This document shows positions 24,781 through 33,936 of a stretch of 44,142 nt of DNA, in pieces. Origin of the DNA: a bacterium (GTDB lineage: Bacteria; Bacteroidota; Bacteroidia; CAILMK01; JACPUW01); the NCBI GenBank assembly GCA_016124515.1, contig WGNN01000008.1, positions 1-44,142 of the forward strand, read 5' to 3'. The notes under the pieces were generated by a model. That model searched no databases. It was not told where the DNA came from and worked only from the letters and a program-made list of their open reading frames with translations. The position numbers were made by a program, and so were the translations under genes. Each line of letters begins with the position of its first letter. Within the stretch, counting starts at the first letter, position 1.

Positions 24781-25638
24781 ATGAACGATTCTAAGAAATT
24801 GGATTTTCCCAATGTAAAAACGATTTTTATATTGGGTACGCTTGGATTTGTGCTCACCTATTTCGCCACTTCCTCTTGGTTTATCACCCCCATGTACCAG
24901 TCGGAAACCATTATATATGTGCCTCTTTTTGTGCCCGCCCGACAATTGGAAAACCAGGGGATTGGATTTGCCAGCGACAAGGAAATTGATGGACACATCC
25001 AAATTCTCATCTCAGGCAAAATGAAAGATACGCTCGCCCATCTTTTTGATTTATACAATTACTATGGTATTGACCCTAAAGGTGTTGGAGCCAAATCGGT
25101 GTTGTATCAGCAAATTGATGACCGTATCAAAATCCAAAAAACACGGTACAGTTCGGTGTCGATAGAAGTGGAGGACAAAGACCCGGTAATGGCCGCCAAA
25201 ATGGCCAACACTCTGGTGCATTTGGGCGATGTGATAAAGGAAGACTTGCTTTCTGTAAACCGCAGAGATGCTGTGGATTACGCTTCAAAGATTGCCAAAA
25301 AACAGGAGCGATTGATGTACAGGCTCAAACAAAAACAAGATTCTTTTAAAATGGCCACCAACCTTGAAGAAGAAGTGAGGTTGCGCGAAGTAGAGAACCT
25401 GAAAGATTTGTTGGACCGAGAGTACCAAGTGTTGCTGGCAAAGCGCGACAACCACCGACGCGAGCAGGAAAACATGGACACACCGCTGCCCACTTCGTAT
25501 GTAATAACCGAAGCCATACCGAGCAATGAACCTGTGTGGCCACCGCGTTTGCTGCTTTCGCTCACCGCTTTTGTTATTATCGCTGCCGCCACTTGGCTCA
25601 TTCAATTATTGCTTTTCAGTGCTAAAGACAAAAGCTAA
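24781..25638 (+). CDS. Wzz/chain-length-determinant-like protein
   Basis: Inner-membrane protein of 285 residues. Transmembrane helices lie at about 13-36 and about 258-278. Between them is a periplasmic domain with an opening typical of polysaccharide co-polymerases (PMYQSETIIYVP), a predicted coiled coil (about 180-225, rich in K/E/L/R), and the proline-rich entry to the second helix, AIPSNEPVWPPRLL. It has no C-terminal tyrosine kinase domain. It probably controls the chain length of a polymer made with the Wzy-like protein encoded next, whose start overlaps this gene by 20 bp. Confidence 0.85.
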   Translation: MNDSKKLDFPNVKTIFILGTLGFVLTYFATSSWFITPMYQSETIIYVPLFVPARQLENQGIGFASDKEIDGHIQILISGKMKDTLAHLFDLYNYYGIDPKGVGAKSVLYQQIDDRIKIQKTRYSSVSIEVEDKDPVMAAKMANTLVHLGDVIKEDLLSVNRRDAVDYASKIAKKQERLMYRLKQKQDSFKMATNLEEEVRLREVENLKDLLDREYQVLLAKRDNHRREQENMDTPLPTSYVITEAIPSNEPVWPPRLLLSLTAFVIIAAATWLIQLLLFSAKDKS

Positions 25639-27046
25639 CCGATTACTTTTATTACCGATTCCTTTTTTGGTAATACTCTTGCTTTGGCTGGGCTTGCAAT
25701 ATTACCATGCATGGTTGCTTTTGTCGCTGGGGGCCGTGCTGCTATTTGGTTATGGCGTATATCGCTTCAATTTGTATTATAGTTTTGCCTTGCTGCTGGC
25801 ATTCTCGCTCCCGCTAAGTGTTGAGACAGAGATTTTTGATGGTATTAACATGATTATTCCCACCGAATTTCTAACCATCATTATGGCAGTGGCGCTTGGT
25901 TTTAAAGTTGCTTTTAATTTTCAGGCTTTTATGCTTGAGTTGAAACAATTTTTGCCCCTGTTATTTATGTGCTGTATGCTGGTAATAGGCACACTATTTT
26001 CTACGCAGTTTTTTGTTTCGCTCAAATACAGTTTGGTTTACCTGCTGTATCTCATTACTTTTTTTGGTTTGGTTTATTACCTGAGCCGCAAGCAGAAGCA
26101 AGCGTTTCATTATTTAATTTCGGCCTATACCGTGGGTATTTTGCTCAGTTTCTATTGGTCGTTGTACCATTGGAGTAGCTGGGATTTTAATGCGGTAACC
26201 ATTCCAAAAATATTTGAACCCTTCTATGCCGACCACACCATATTTGCGGCTTCGTCGTCCTTTTTGTTTGTCTATTGGCTGGGCAAGGCTATTTATAGCC
26301 AACAGGTGCGCCAACGCATGTTGTATATTTTGGTGTTGTGCGTGGTTGCCGTGGCTATCAGGGTTTCTACAAGCCGGGCTGCTTTTCTTAGTTTGCCCTT
26401 TGCTATGGTGGTTTTTTATATGGTAAAAACCGGTTTTAAAAAGCGTCACCTCGTATATATGTTGGCCGCTCTGTCAGGTGGATTGTTATTTTTTCAAGAC
26501 CGTGTGGTTCAGGCTTTTCAATCCAACAACTACAACTCGCGCGATGAGTATGCGAGCCTTGTGGAGCGCACCGCTTCGGTAACCAATGTGCAAACCGATG
26601 TATCAAATGTGGAGCGGATAAACAGGTGGGTGGCGGCGCTCAACATGTTTGCAGAAAAACCACTTACCGGATTTGGTCCGGGCACTTTTCAGTTTCAATA
26701 CATTCCTTTTCAAGATGCGCGCTACAAAAACCGATTAACGGTTGAAGACGCGCACCACATACCTGAAAACTCAGGCGGAACCGTGCACTCAGAACCCTTG
26801 CTCTACCTGAGCGAATTGGGAATATTTGGATTGCTTTCGTGGCTCATTCTCATTTTTTCATGGGTTCATCAGGTTTTTTCCGTGCCTAAAGCCCATCGCA
26901 GTGCCGGACTCATTATCGCGTTTGCCATGCTCAGCACCTATTTATTTCACGGATTCTTCAACAATTTTCTCAATACCGACAAGTTTGCCTTCCTATTTTG
27001 GGGAACCGCAGGCTATTTGCTAAGCGAATTGAAAAATGCAAGATAA
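25619..27046 (+). CDS. O-antigen polymerase/ligase family membrane protein
   Basis: Protein of 475 residues from GTG 25619. The frame is open upstream to an ATG at 25526, but those residues lie inside the Wzz-like gene and are not membrane-like. About ten or more hydrophobic segments are seen. The Wzy_C region has INRWVAALNMFAEKPLTGFG and, after a loop, HSEPLLYLSELGIFGLLSWL, the signature of Wzy polymerases and WaaL ligases. It would polymerise or ligate lipid-linked glycan at the periplasmic face. Which of the two it is cannot be told from sequence; the neighbouring Wzz-like gene favours a polymerase. Confidence 0.85.
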   Translation: MLKTKANRLLLLPIPFLVILLLWLGLQYYHAWLLLSLGAVLLFGYGVYRFNLYYSFALLLAFSLPLSVETEIFDGINMIIPTEFLTIIMAVALGFKVAFNFQAFMLELKQFLPLLFMCCMLVIGTLFSTQFFVSLKYSLVYLLYLITFFGLVYYLSRKQKQAFHYLISAYTVGILLSFYWSLYHWSSWDFNAVTIPKIFEPFYADHTIFAASSSFLFVYWLGKAIYSQQVRQRMLYILVLCVVAVAIRVSTSRAAFLSLPFAMVVFYMVKTGFKKRHLVYMLAALSGGLLFFQDRVVQAFQSNNYNSRDEYASLVERTASVTNVQTDVSNVERINRWVAALNMFAEKPLTGFGPGTFQFQYIPFQDARYKNRLTVEDAHHIPENSGGTVHSEPLLYLSELGIFGLLSWLILIFSWVHQVFSVPKAHRSAGLIIAFAMLSTYLFHGFFNNFLNTDKFAFLFWGTAGYLLSELKNAR

Positions 27047-27851
27047 GGCAGTCAATTATTATGAAAAAGTAGGCGCCTACTACGACCAAGACGCACCTGA
27101 GTTTGAAGCGCGCTATTGGAAAAACCCGGTGTTGCAACGCATACGTGCTGATTTCAGAACTTTTGTGCACAAGGAAAAATTTGCCACCGTGCTTGAAATA
27201 GGCTTTGGCAGCGGACTCGATTTGGCGCATTTTGCCATGTCGCATCCCGAAGCCATGTGTTATGGAATTGATGTGTCGCAGCAAATGGTGAACCTTGCCA
27301 ATGAGAAAAAAACGCATTATAATTTGCCTAATATACAGGTGGCTCAGGGCAGCGTAGAAGATGTGGTAAGGCTTTTTCCGGGCGTAAAATTTGATATGAT
27401 TTACGTTTTTTTCGGAGCACTCAACACCGTTAAAGACCTTTCTCTTGCAGCCGATGCCTTGGGGCAATTACTCGACAAAGAGGGTAAAATGGTTCTTACT
27501 TTTGTGAATAAATGGTATTTGCAAGGCACTATTATAGAATTGCTGAAACTGAGACCGCGAGCTGCCTTCAGTCGGTTTTTCAAGGTTTGGGGTGGCTATT
27601 CTCCTTCGCGTTACCTTGAAAGCGTGTGCTATTCGTACCGCGAAATCAGGCAACATTTCAAGAATTATTCTTTAGAGTCGTACCGTGGCTACTCCATTAT
27701 GCACCCCGCTTGGTATTATATCAGGTTCAACATATTGCTCAAAAACAAAGGCCGGTGGCTTTTATGGAACACCGATTTATGGCTTAACCGCACGCCCGCA
27801 CGCAAATGGGGCGAGTATGCGCTGTATGTTTTCAGTCATAAAAATGGGTAG
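27036..27851 (+). CDS. Class I SAM-dependent methyltransferase
   Basis: Protein of 271 residues. Motif I is VLEIGFGSGLDLAHFA, the acidic end of strand 2 is YGIDVSQQMV, and motif IV-like DMIYVFFGALNTV and LLDKEGKMVLTF follow. This is a complete Rossmann methyltransferase core. The C-terminal third, with YSYREIRQHFKNYSLES and several Trp/Tyr, probably binds the acceptor. Its start overlaps the Wzy-like gene by 11 bp, so it belongs to the polysaccharide operon and may methylate a sugar or the lipid-linked glycan. It faces the SDR-like gene with only 46 bp between the stops. Confidence 0.85.
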   Translation: MQDKAVNYYEKVGAYYDQDAPEFEARYWKNPVLQRIRADFRTFVHKEKFATVLEIGFGSGLDLAHFAMSHPEAMCYGIDVSQQMVNLANEKKTHYNLPNIQVAQGSVEDVVRLFPGVKFDMIYVFFGALNTVKDLSLAADALGQLLDKEGKMVLTFVNKWYLQGTIIELLKLRPRAAFSRFFKVWGGYSPSRYLESVCYSYREIRQHFKNYSLESYRGYSIMHPAWYYIRFNILLKNKGRWLLWNTDLWLNRTPARKWGEYALYVFSHKNG

Positions 27852-27897
27852 TCTCAATCGCATCAAGTAGCATGTATTTGGGGGGATTCTGTCGTTT

Positions 27898-28848
27898 TTA
27901 AGCACCCGATAAAAACACTTCATTCTGCTTCTGCAATTGCACACAAACATTTCCAATGAGTTCCTCAACGCTTTTATATTCCGGCCTAAAGGAATTATAA
28001 AAATCACCGTGTTTGCTGCTGAGCGGAATACTCGTGGTGAGGGCTTCAATGGCATGTCGGTCTATTCCCAACTTTTTCATTTGCTCTAAATCAACTGAAT
28101 AGCTTTCGCAACCAAGGCTTTGCGCCACCTTTTCGCTGAATTCCTTTTGGGTAATGGGCGGTTTGGCAAACACGTTCAAATCTTCGTTCAGTGGCAAATG
28201 TTCCGCTCCCCGGGCAATAATAGCCGCGCAATCATGGAGCGAAACCAATGACATTAATTGACTTCCATCGCCGTAGTAAGGCACTTTTCCGGTTTTGCAA
28301 AATGGTCTCCAAAAAAAGGTTTTAAACCACGAATCGGGTCCTAATATCCAGCCGGGGCGGTAAAATGATACTGATAAATCCTGCTTTCTTGCTTGCATAA
28401 AAGGCAGTTCGGCGGCCACATAGGCTTTGGCAAATCCTACCGGATTCAGTGCGGCCGTTTCGTTGTGGCTGCCGCTGGTGGTGGCGCCATACATCAAGGA
28501 GCCGCTTACGTAGTGCAAACGCGTTGTTGAATTTTCATTGCGCAGAAAATCAATGAGTTGTAGGTTGGATTTTTTACCAAATTTTGAAGAAATAAACCTT
28601 AAAAACGGGAGCGGAGCGGCAAAACGTGCCAAGTGAAATATATGCGCAGGCGGATAGCGTTGGTAGGTTTCTTTGGTAATATTTGAAAAACCGCCTTGCA
28701 GGTAAATATGTGGCTCAAAGGCGGCACCGGGCAGGGTTTTGTGACCAAACAATACCACACGGTTGGCTTTGTTTTGAGCTAATTGCTGTGTGAGCGCCCG
28801 GCCAATAAAGCCTGTGGCGCCCAATATCCAGATATTATTGCGGTCCAT
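27898..28848 (-). CDS. NAD(P)-binding SDR-like protein (epimerase/dehydratase fold)
   Basis: Protein of 316 residues. The N-terminus IWILGATGFIGRALTQQLA has the extended-SDR glycine motif GxTGFIG. The serine strand is YVSGSLMYG. Where a catalytic YxxxK is expected the sequence reads NPVGFAKAYVAAE: the Lys is present but the Tyr four residues before it is Val. It may therefore be an atypical SDR with a changed or lost reaction. The rest (RPGWILGPDSWF, SLVSLHDCAAIIARG) matches NAD-dependent epimerase relatives. Its ATG overlaps the TAA of the upstream BNR gene by 1 bp (TAATG), so translation is coupled. Confidence 0.8.
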   Translation of the reverse strand: MDRNNIWILGATGFIGRALTQQLAQNKANRVVLFGHKTLPGAAFEPHIYLQGGFSNITKETYQRYPPAHIFHLARFAAPLPFLRFISSKFGKKSNLQLIDFLRNENSTTRLHYVSGSLMYGATTSGSHNETAALNPVGFAKAYVAAELPFMQARKQDLSVSFYRPGWILGPDSWFKTFFWRPFCKTGKVPYYGDGSQLMSLVSLHDCAAIIARGAEHLPLNEDLNVFAKPPITQKEFSEKVAQSLGCESYSVDLEQMKKLGIDRHAIEALTTSIPLSSKHGDFYNSFRPEYKSVEELIGNVCVQLQKQNEVFLSGA

Positions 28849-31800
28849 TATTCTTTTAATACGGGCAACCTTCCCGGGGTGTAGGGAGCCTGCATATCGT
28901 CAAGCAGGCTTTCAAGCTTTTCAATTTCTACGGTAATGGCTTGTAGCTCAGTAAGAATGGGTTTGCTTAGGTTGTAGGCTATTTTGTAGTTGTTAATAAA
29001 TGTTTGTGTGGGTGCGCTTGTGGTGCTGTACAAACTCCAGACCACCATATTCACCCGTTCGCCAATGCCCGGCAGCGTTTCAAACTCATTGCCGGCTCTT
29101 ATTTCATCGCCGTTCAGGCTTTTGTTTACTTGGAACAACCTGTCTTCAATGGTTTTAATAAGTGCCAATGTGCTGCTGTTGGCGCCGCTGTTTTGCATGG
29201 CTGTTTTCACCAAGGCCAATCTCGAAGCCATTTCGGCGCGGTAGCTGTTGGCACCGTCAACTACACGACTCAGTTCGGCTACTTTTAGGGCAAACTCTTC
29301 AACCGAAGCTTTGTCGGTGGCAGCCAGGGTATTGTTGTTGAGCGGTACGCATTTAAAAGTGGCTTTTACCCCCAAATCGGTCACTACGCCATTCACACTT
29401 TTGGCCATAGCTACATTGTAGGTTCCCGGCAAAGCCCACATTCCTGAGTTGTCTTTGTTTACAGTAACCGGCCTTGTATTGCTGTATTTAAAATCCCAGT
29501 AAATGCGGTTCAAGCCTTTTTTGGCGGGTGCTGTGAGCCTGCGCACAAAGTGGCCGTTCACATCAGTAATGGTAAAAATGAGAAAGGGATCTTCTTCCAG
29601 CTTTTCCTTTTCCAAATCTTCTAAAGTGGGGTAGGTATCGTCAATGGTTTTCTTTTCAGCTTCGCGACGTTTTTCCTTTTGCGTTTTTATATCATCTTTC
29701 AAATAATAACTAATACAAGCGCCAAATTCAGGATTGTCGGCGCTGTACAATGCATCGCCTTGAAACCCTTTGCGACCGCGGCCCAAATCGTTGCTCGCCA
29801 CATACATAAGGGCATCTTTTATAGGAAATATTGCAGCTTTTGCATCCAAATTACTTTTCACCGTGCGCAAGGGCGAGTAGTTGTCAAGTACGTAAAAGCC
29901 ACGACCAAATGAGGCAAGAACCAAATCGTTTTCGCGGCGCTGAATGGCAATATCGCGAATGGCAATGGTGGGCAAACCGGCTTTGAGCTGCACCCAATTG
30001 ATACCGCGGTCGGCACTGAAAAACAGTCCAAATTCGGTACCGGCAAACAACAGGTTTTCGTTTACATGGTCTTGTGCTATGGCATATACTGAGCCGCGTT
30101 CGGGCAAATTGCCACTGATGTTGGTCCAGGTTTTTCCCTTGTTTTCGCTCAGGTAAATGTAGGGTTTAAAGTCGCCGCGCTTGTGGTTGTTAAATACGGC
30201 ATACACCACATTTTCGTTGGTGGGCGAGGCTACCAGCATGTTTACGTAGGTGTTTTCAGGCACACCTTTTATGCCTTCTACTTTGGTCCATGTTTTCCCG
30301 TCATTCTCGGTTATTTGTATCAGCCCATCATCGGTTCCCGCATATAGCAACCCTGCTTTCACAGGCGATTCGTCGAGTGCTACTATATTGCCGTAAATAG
30401 TGGTTGACTTGTTTTTCATCACCGCATCTACACTCCACACTTTTCCCATTACTTTCAGTTCATTGCGGTCAATTTGAGCGGTAAGGTCGGGGCTTATGGT
30501 TTCCCATGAGTTGCCGCGGTCGTTGCTTTTAAATATCTTGTTTGCTGCAAAATAGAGTCGTTGCGGGTTGTGTGGCGATATGAGCAGGGGGGCGTCCCAG
30601 TTCCAGCGATAGGCTGCTTCGTTTTCGCCGGGTTGTGGTTGTATAAACAGCGACTCGCCGCTTTTTCTATCATAGCGAACCAAATAGCCGTATTGGGCTT
30701 GTGCATATACAATATCGGGATTGCTCGGGTCTATTTGCGATTCAAATCCATCGCCGCCATTGGTTACAAACCAGTCGGCATTCAATATGCCGTTGTCGCT
30801 GAGTGTACGCGCCGGACCGCCTAAGCTAAAATTGTCTTGTGTGCCGCCATATACGTTGTAAAATGGTTGGTCGTTGTCAACCGCCACTTTGTAGAATTGC
30901 GTGATGGGCAGGTTGGCTTTAAACAACCAATTGTTCGATTGATCCCAGGTTTCGTACAGGCCGCCATCGCAGCCCATTATCCAGTGGTTGGTATTGCTTG
31001 GGTCAACCCAAATGCAATGATCGTCCACATGTTTGTTGTTTATGGTAATGCGTTCTATGGTTTTGCCGCCGTCTTTGCTGTAGCGGGCATAAGTATCCAT
31101 TATGTAAAGCTTGTTTACCTCTTTTGGGTCGCAAATAATTTTTTGGTAATAGTTGCCCGAAGTGTTGAAATCATTCATTTTTGACCAGCTGGCACCGCGG
31201 TCAAGCGATTTGAAAATACCGCCTTTGTTGTATTGTGCTTCAACTATGGCATAAACCACGTCGGGATTCACCGGCGAAATATCCAAACCTATACGACCCA
31301 CATCAACTCCGCTTGGCAGCCCGTTTTTCAATATATCGAAGGTTTTGCCACCATCTGTTGAGCGGTAAATGGCCGATTCGGGACCGCCGCCAATGTAGGT
31401 AAATACATGGCGCATGCGTTGGTGCGCAGTGGCGTATATTATGTCAGGATTTTTTGGATTCAGGTGTACTTCATTTACACCGGTGTAGTCACTTACGTGC
31501 AAAATATTGTTCCAGGTTTTGCCGCCATCGGTTGATTTATAAAGTCCTCTTTCGCCGCCTTCGCTCCACAGCGGGCCATAAGCCGCCACATATACCACCT
31601 CAGAGTTTCTTGGGTCTATCGATATCATGCCAATATGTTCCGATGATTTGAGTCCCATGTTTTTCCAGGTTTTGCCACCGTCTTCGCTTTTATAAACGCC
31701 ATCGCCGTAGGCTACCGAGCGTTGGTTGTTGTTTTCGCCGCTGCCTACCCAAATTACGTTTTCATTGTTGGGGTCAATGCTTATACATCCAATTGAATAT

Positions 31801-32060
31801 GAACCTTCTGAATCAAAAACCGGAGTGAAGGTTACGCCATTGTTGTTGGTTTTCCACACACCACCTGCGGCAGCTGCCACATACCAAACCCAGGGTTTGC
31901 TGGGTACAACCGCCACATCTACCACGCGACCTGAAGTAAGGGCAGGGCCTATGCTTCTCAATTTGAGTCCGCTAAGTAGTGATGATTCAAGTTTTACTTC
32001 TTGTGCAAATAGCTGGGTTGCAGCCAAAAGGAGTACAATGGTCAATATCCTTCTCATCAT
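28848..32060 (-). CDS. Secreted BNR/Asp-box (sortilin-like) repeat protein
   Basis: Protein of 1070 residues starting at one of two adjacent ATGs (32060/32057). The frame is open 64 codons further, but that part has no coding character and precedes the signal peptide (RRILTIVLLLAATQLFAQ). Residues about 30-800 carry many Asp-box motifs of the S-x-D-x-G-x-T/S-W type, such as SEDGGKTWKN, STDGGKTWNN, SLDRGASWSK, SNDRGNSWET and SENKGKTWTN, and should form VPS10/sortilin-like beta-propellers. The C-terminal 250 residues contain a beta-rich part (DVNGHFVRRLTAPAKKGLN) and a helical end. Such proteins are often labelled glycosyl hydrolase; I see no catalytic residues that prove this. Probably exported to the periplasm or surface. 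Confidence 0.85.
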   Translation of the reverse strand: MMRRILTIVLLLAATQLFAQEVKLESSLLSGLKLRSIGPALTSGRVVDVAVVPSKPWVWYVAAAAGGVWKTNNNGVTFTPVFDSEGSYSIGCISIDPNNENVIWVGSGENNNQRSVAYGDGVYKSEDGGKTWKNMGLKSSEHIGMISIDPRNSEVVYVAAYGPLWSEGGERGLYKSTDGGKTWNNILHVSDYTGVNEVHLNPKNPDIIYATAHQRMRHVFTYIGGGPESAIYRSTDGGKTFDILKNGLPSGVDVGRIGLDISPVNPDVVYAIVEAQYNKGGIFKSLDRGASWSKMNDFNTSGNYYQKIICDPKEVNKLYIMDTYARYSKDGGKTIERITINNKHVDDHCIWVDPSNTNHWIMGCDGGLYETWDQSNNWLFKANLPITQFYKVAVDNDQPFYNVYGGTQDNFSLGGPARTLSDNGILNADWFVTNGGDGFESQIDPSNPDIVYAQAQYGYLVRYDRKSGESLFIQPQPGENEAAYRWNWDAPLLISPHNPQRLYFAANKIFKSNDRGNSWETISPDLTAQIDRNELKVMGKVWSVDAVMKNKSTTIYGNIVALDESPVKAGLLYAGTDDGLIQITENDGKTWTKVEGIKGVPENTYVNMLVASPTNENVVYAVFNNHKRGDFKPYIYLSENKGKTWTNISGNLPERGSVYAIAQDHVNENLLFAGTEFGLFFSADRGINWVQLKAGLPTIAIRDIAIQRRENDLVLASFGRGFYVLDNYSPLRTVKSNLDAKAAIFPIKDALMYVASNDLGRGRKGFQGDALYSADNPEFGACISYYLKDDIKTQKEKRREAEKKTIDDTYPTLEDLEKEKLEEDPFLIFTITDVNGHFVRRLTAPAKKGLNRIYWDFKYSNTRPVTVNKDNSGMWALPGTYNVAMAKSVNGVVTDLGVKATFKCVPLNNNTLAATDKASVEEFALKVAELSRVVDGANSYRAEMASRLALVKTAMQNSGANSSTLALIKTIEDRLFQVNKSLNGDEIRAGNEFETLPGIGERVNMVVWSLYSTTSAPTQTFINNYKIAYNLSKPILTELQAITVEIEKLESLLDDMQAPYTPGRLPVLKE

Positions 32061-32232
32061 ATTATTTTGCGACGAATGTATAAAACCCTGTTTCAATAGC
32101 GAAAGGAATAATACAGTAGCGGAAGCGGATTTTGACCAAAGATGACCAACGTTATCATTTAGGCCGGCAAATACTCCTAATTTTCGTCTAACAACTCTAT
32201 TTGAGTATTTTCTTAACTCTATTTTCGCCGCA

Positions 32233-33936
32233 GTGAGATTATTGGTAGTCATAGGATTTGCGTTTTTAGTGGTACCTCCGTTGCAGGCAAAAACTAATAT
32301 TGACAGTTTGCGTGAAGTAGGTAAGGAAAATTATTACCGAGCTAATTTTGAGCAAGCGGATGAAATTTACCACCAAATTCTTGATGAATACAAGCGACAG
32401 AACAACCGCGAAGAAGAAATCAATACCTTGTTGTTTTTGGGTGAAATACAACGCAGTGCACGTTCATTTCATCGCTCGCTCGATTGGTATGAAATGGCTG
32501 AAGAGTTGATTGATAAGGATAGACCCAACTACCAATTTGCCAAATTGCTCAACCGGCAGGCAGCCACTTATTTTGAATTGCGCAAAATGCGAACAAGTCT
32601 TGCTTTGGCGCAAAAATCATTGCGCATGGCTCATTCGCTTAGTTCTGCCGGAGAGCTTATTTCATCGAACAATTCTATAATTGGTGCCATATACCGCGAA
32701 CTAGGTTTGCTCGACAGTGCGAAGGTTTGTTTGCTGAAAGCGTTGTACAATGCCCGAAAAAATGAGGACAGAGATGAAATTATTACGGCAAAATTGAATT
32801 TAGCATGGCTCAACTTATCGGCCAATGCACTTGATACAGCGGAGTTTTATGCCAATAGTGTGATTGCCGTTTGTCAAAAAGACCGTTTGCGCAACCGACT
32901 GCATTATGCTTTTGCATTACTATCAGACATAAACGCGGCCCGTGGTGATTATAAGGAAGCCCTGAAACTTCATCATTACCAAATAAAAATACGTGACAGC
33001 ATACTGAGTGAAGAAACCCAACAGCGGTTTGATGAGCTCAGTACAAATAACGAAATGATTTTTAGGAAGAAAGAGCAGGAACTCTTGGCTGCCAAGCTCA
33101 AAAACCAACGCTATGTAGTGATTTTTGCAGTTTCAATAGTATTGGTTATTGCGGTGTTTCTTTCGGTATTTGTGGGGCGAAGCAGGTTTTATCGCCGCTT
33201 GAGCGAAGATCTTGACGCGCAGAAAAAGGCACTTGATGAGAAAAACGAAGAACTCGAAGAGCTCAACTTGTTGAAAAACAAACTGTTTTCTGTTTTGGCG
33301 CATGATATTAGAAATCCACTCAACTCGTTGAAAGGCAGTATAGAGTTATATGAAAACAGCATGATAGATGCCGAAACCCAAAAGCAATTACTTGGCAAGA
33401 TAAAGCGTCAGCTCAACAATACGCAGCAACTTTTGGGTGGAATAGTTACCTGGGCCAAAACCCAATTGACAGGCAATGTGCTGAATGTGCAAGAGTTTGA
33501 TACCGAAGAAGTATTGACCGCCGAAATTGCTTTGGCGCAAGAAGCCGCCTCACAAAAAGGCATTACCATCGATTTTGATACAACTTGTAAGCGCAACATA
33601 AAATCCGATAAGGAAATAATAAGTATCATCATAAGAAACCTGTTGTCTAATGCCGTAAAATTCACCAAAAATGGCGGACAGATACATGTAAAGTGTTATC
33701 AGGAGGACAAGCAAATGATACTGCAAGTGCAGGACAATGGGGTAGGAATGAGCAAAAGCACAGTAGAAAAGCTCTTTCAACTAAACAACAAGCACACCGC
33801 AGGTACTGCCAGCGAACAAGGTTTTGGCATGGGACTGATGCTTTGTTATGATTTTGCCCAAAAACTGGGTGCCACCATCAAAGTAGAAAGCGAGCCCGGA
33901 TCAGGAAGTACTTTTATCGTTGCTTTTCCTATTTAA
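32233..33936 (+). CDS. Orphan TPR sensor histidine kinase
   Basis: Protein of 567 residues starting with GTG. It has a signal peptide 1-19 (FLVVPPLQAK) and about six periplasmic TPR-like helix pairs (about 25-260, for example YYRANFEQADEIYHQILDEY). A transmembrane helix spans about 294-315 and a coiled-coil linker follows. The HisKA domain has H357 (SVLAHDIRNPLNSLKGS). The HATPase domain has IIRNLLSNAVKFTKNGG (N box), LQVQDNGVGMS (G1) and GFGMGLMLCYDFAQKLG (G2). No response regulator is adjacent, so its partner is encoded elsewhere. Only five bases separate a -7-like TATTTTCG (32220-32227) from the GTG. The 3' end overlaps the convergent ceramidase-like gene by 36 bp. Confidence 0.92.
   Translation: MRLLVVIGFAFLVVPPLQAKTNIDSLREVGKENYYRANFEQADEIYHQILDEYKRQNNREEEINTLLFLGEIQRSARSFHRSLDWYEMAEELIDKDRPNYQFAKLLNRQAATYFELRKMRTSLALAQKSLRMAHSLSSAGELISSNNSIIGAIYRELGLLDSAKVCLLKALYNARKNEDRDEIITAKLNLAWLNLSANALDTAEFYANSVIAVCQKDRLRNRLHYAFALLSDINAARGDYKEALKLHHYQIKIRDSILSEETQQRFDELSTNNEMIFRKKEQELLAAKLKNQRYVVIFAVSIVLVIAVFLSVFVGRSRFYRRLSEDLDAQKKALDEKNEELEELNLLKNKLFSVLAHDIRNPLNSLKGSIELYENSMIDAETQKQLLGKIKRQLNNTQQLLGGIVTWAKTQLTGNVLNVQEFDTEEVLTAEIALAQEAASQKGITIDFDTTCKRNIKSDKEIISIIIRNLLSNAVKFTKNGGQIHVKCYQEDKQMILQVQDNGVGMSKSTVEKLFQLNNKHTAGTASEQGFGMGLMLCYDFAQKLGATIKVESEPGSGSTFIVAFPI

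Noticed and set aside
25526-25618. N-terminal extension of the Wzy-like protein
   Set aside because: It lies wholly inside the Wzz-like gene in another frame; GTG 25619 gives a normal membrane N-terminus and a short overlap.
28848-32060. Assignment of the BNR protein as a sialidase or glycosidase
   Set aside because: Asp-boxes alone indicate a propeller fold; no sialidase Arg triad or catalytic residues were recognised.
32061-32252. N-terminal extension of the BNR protein by 64 codons
   Set aside because: It precedes a good signal peptide and runs into the divergent kinase gene; two adjacent ATGs at 32060/32057 fit better.
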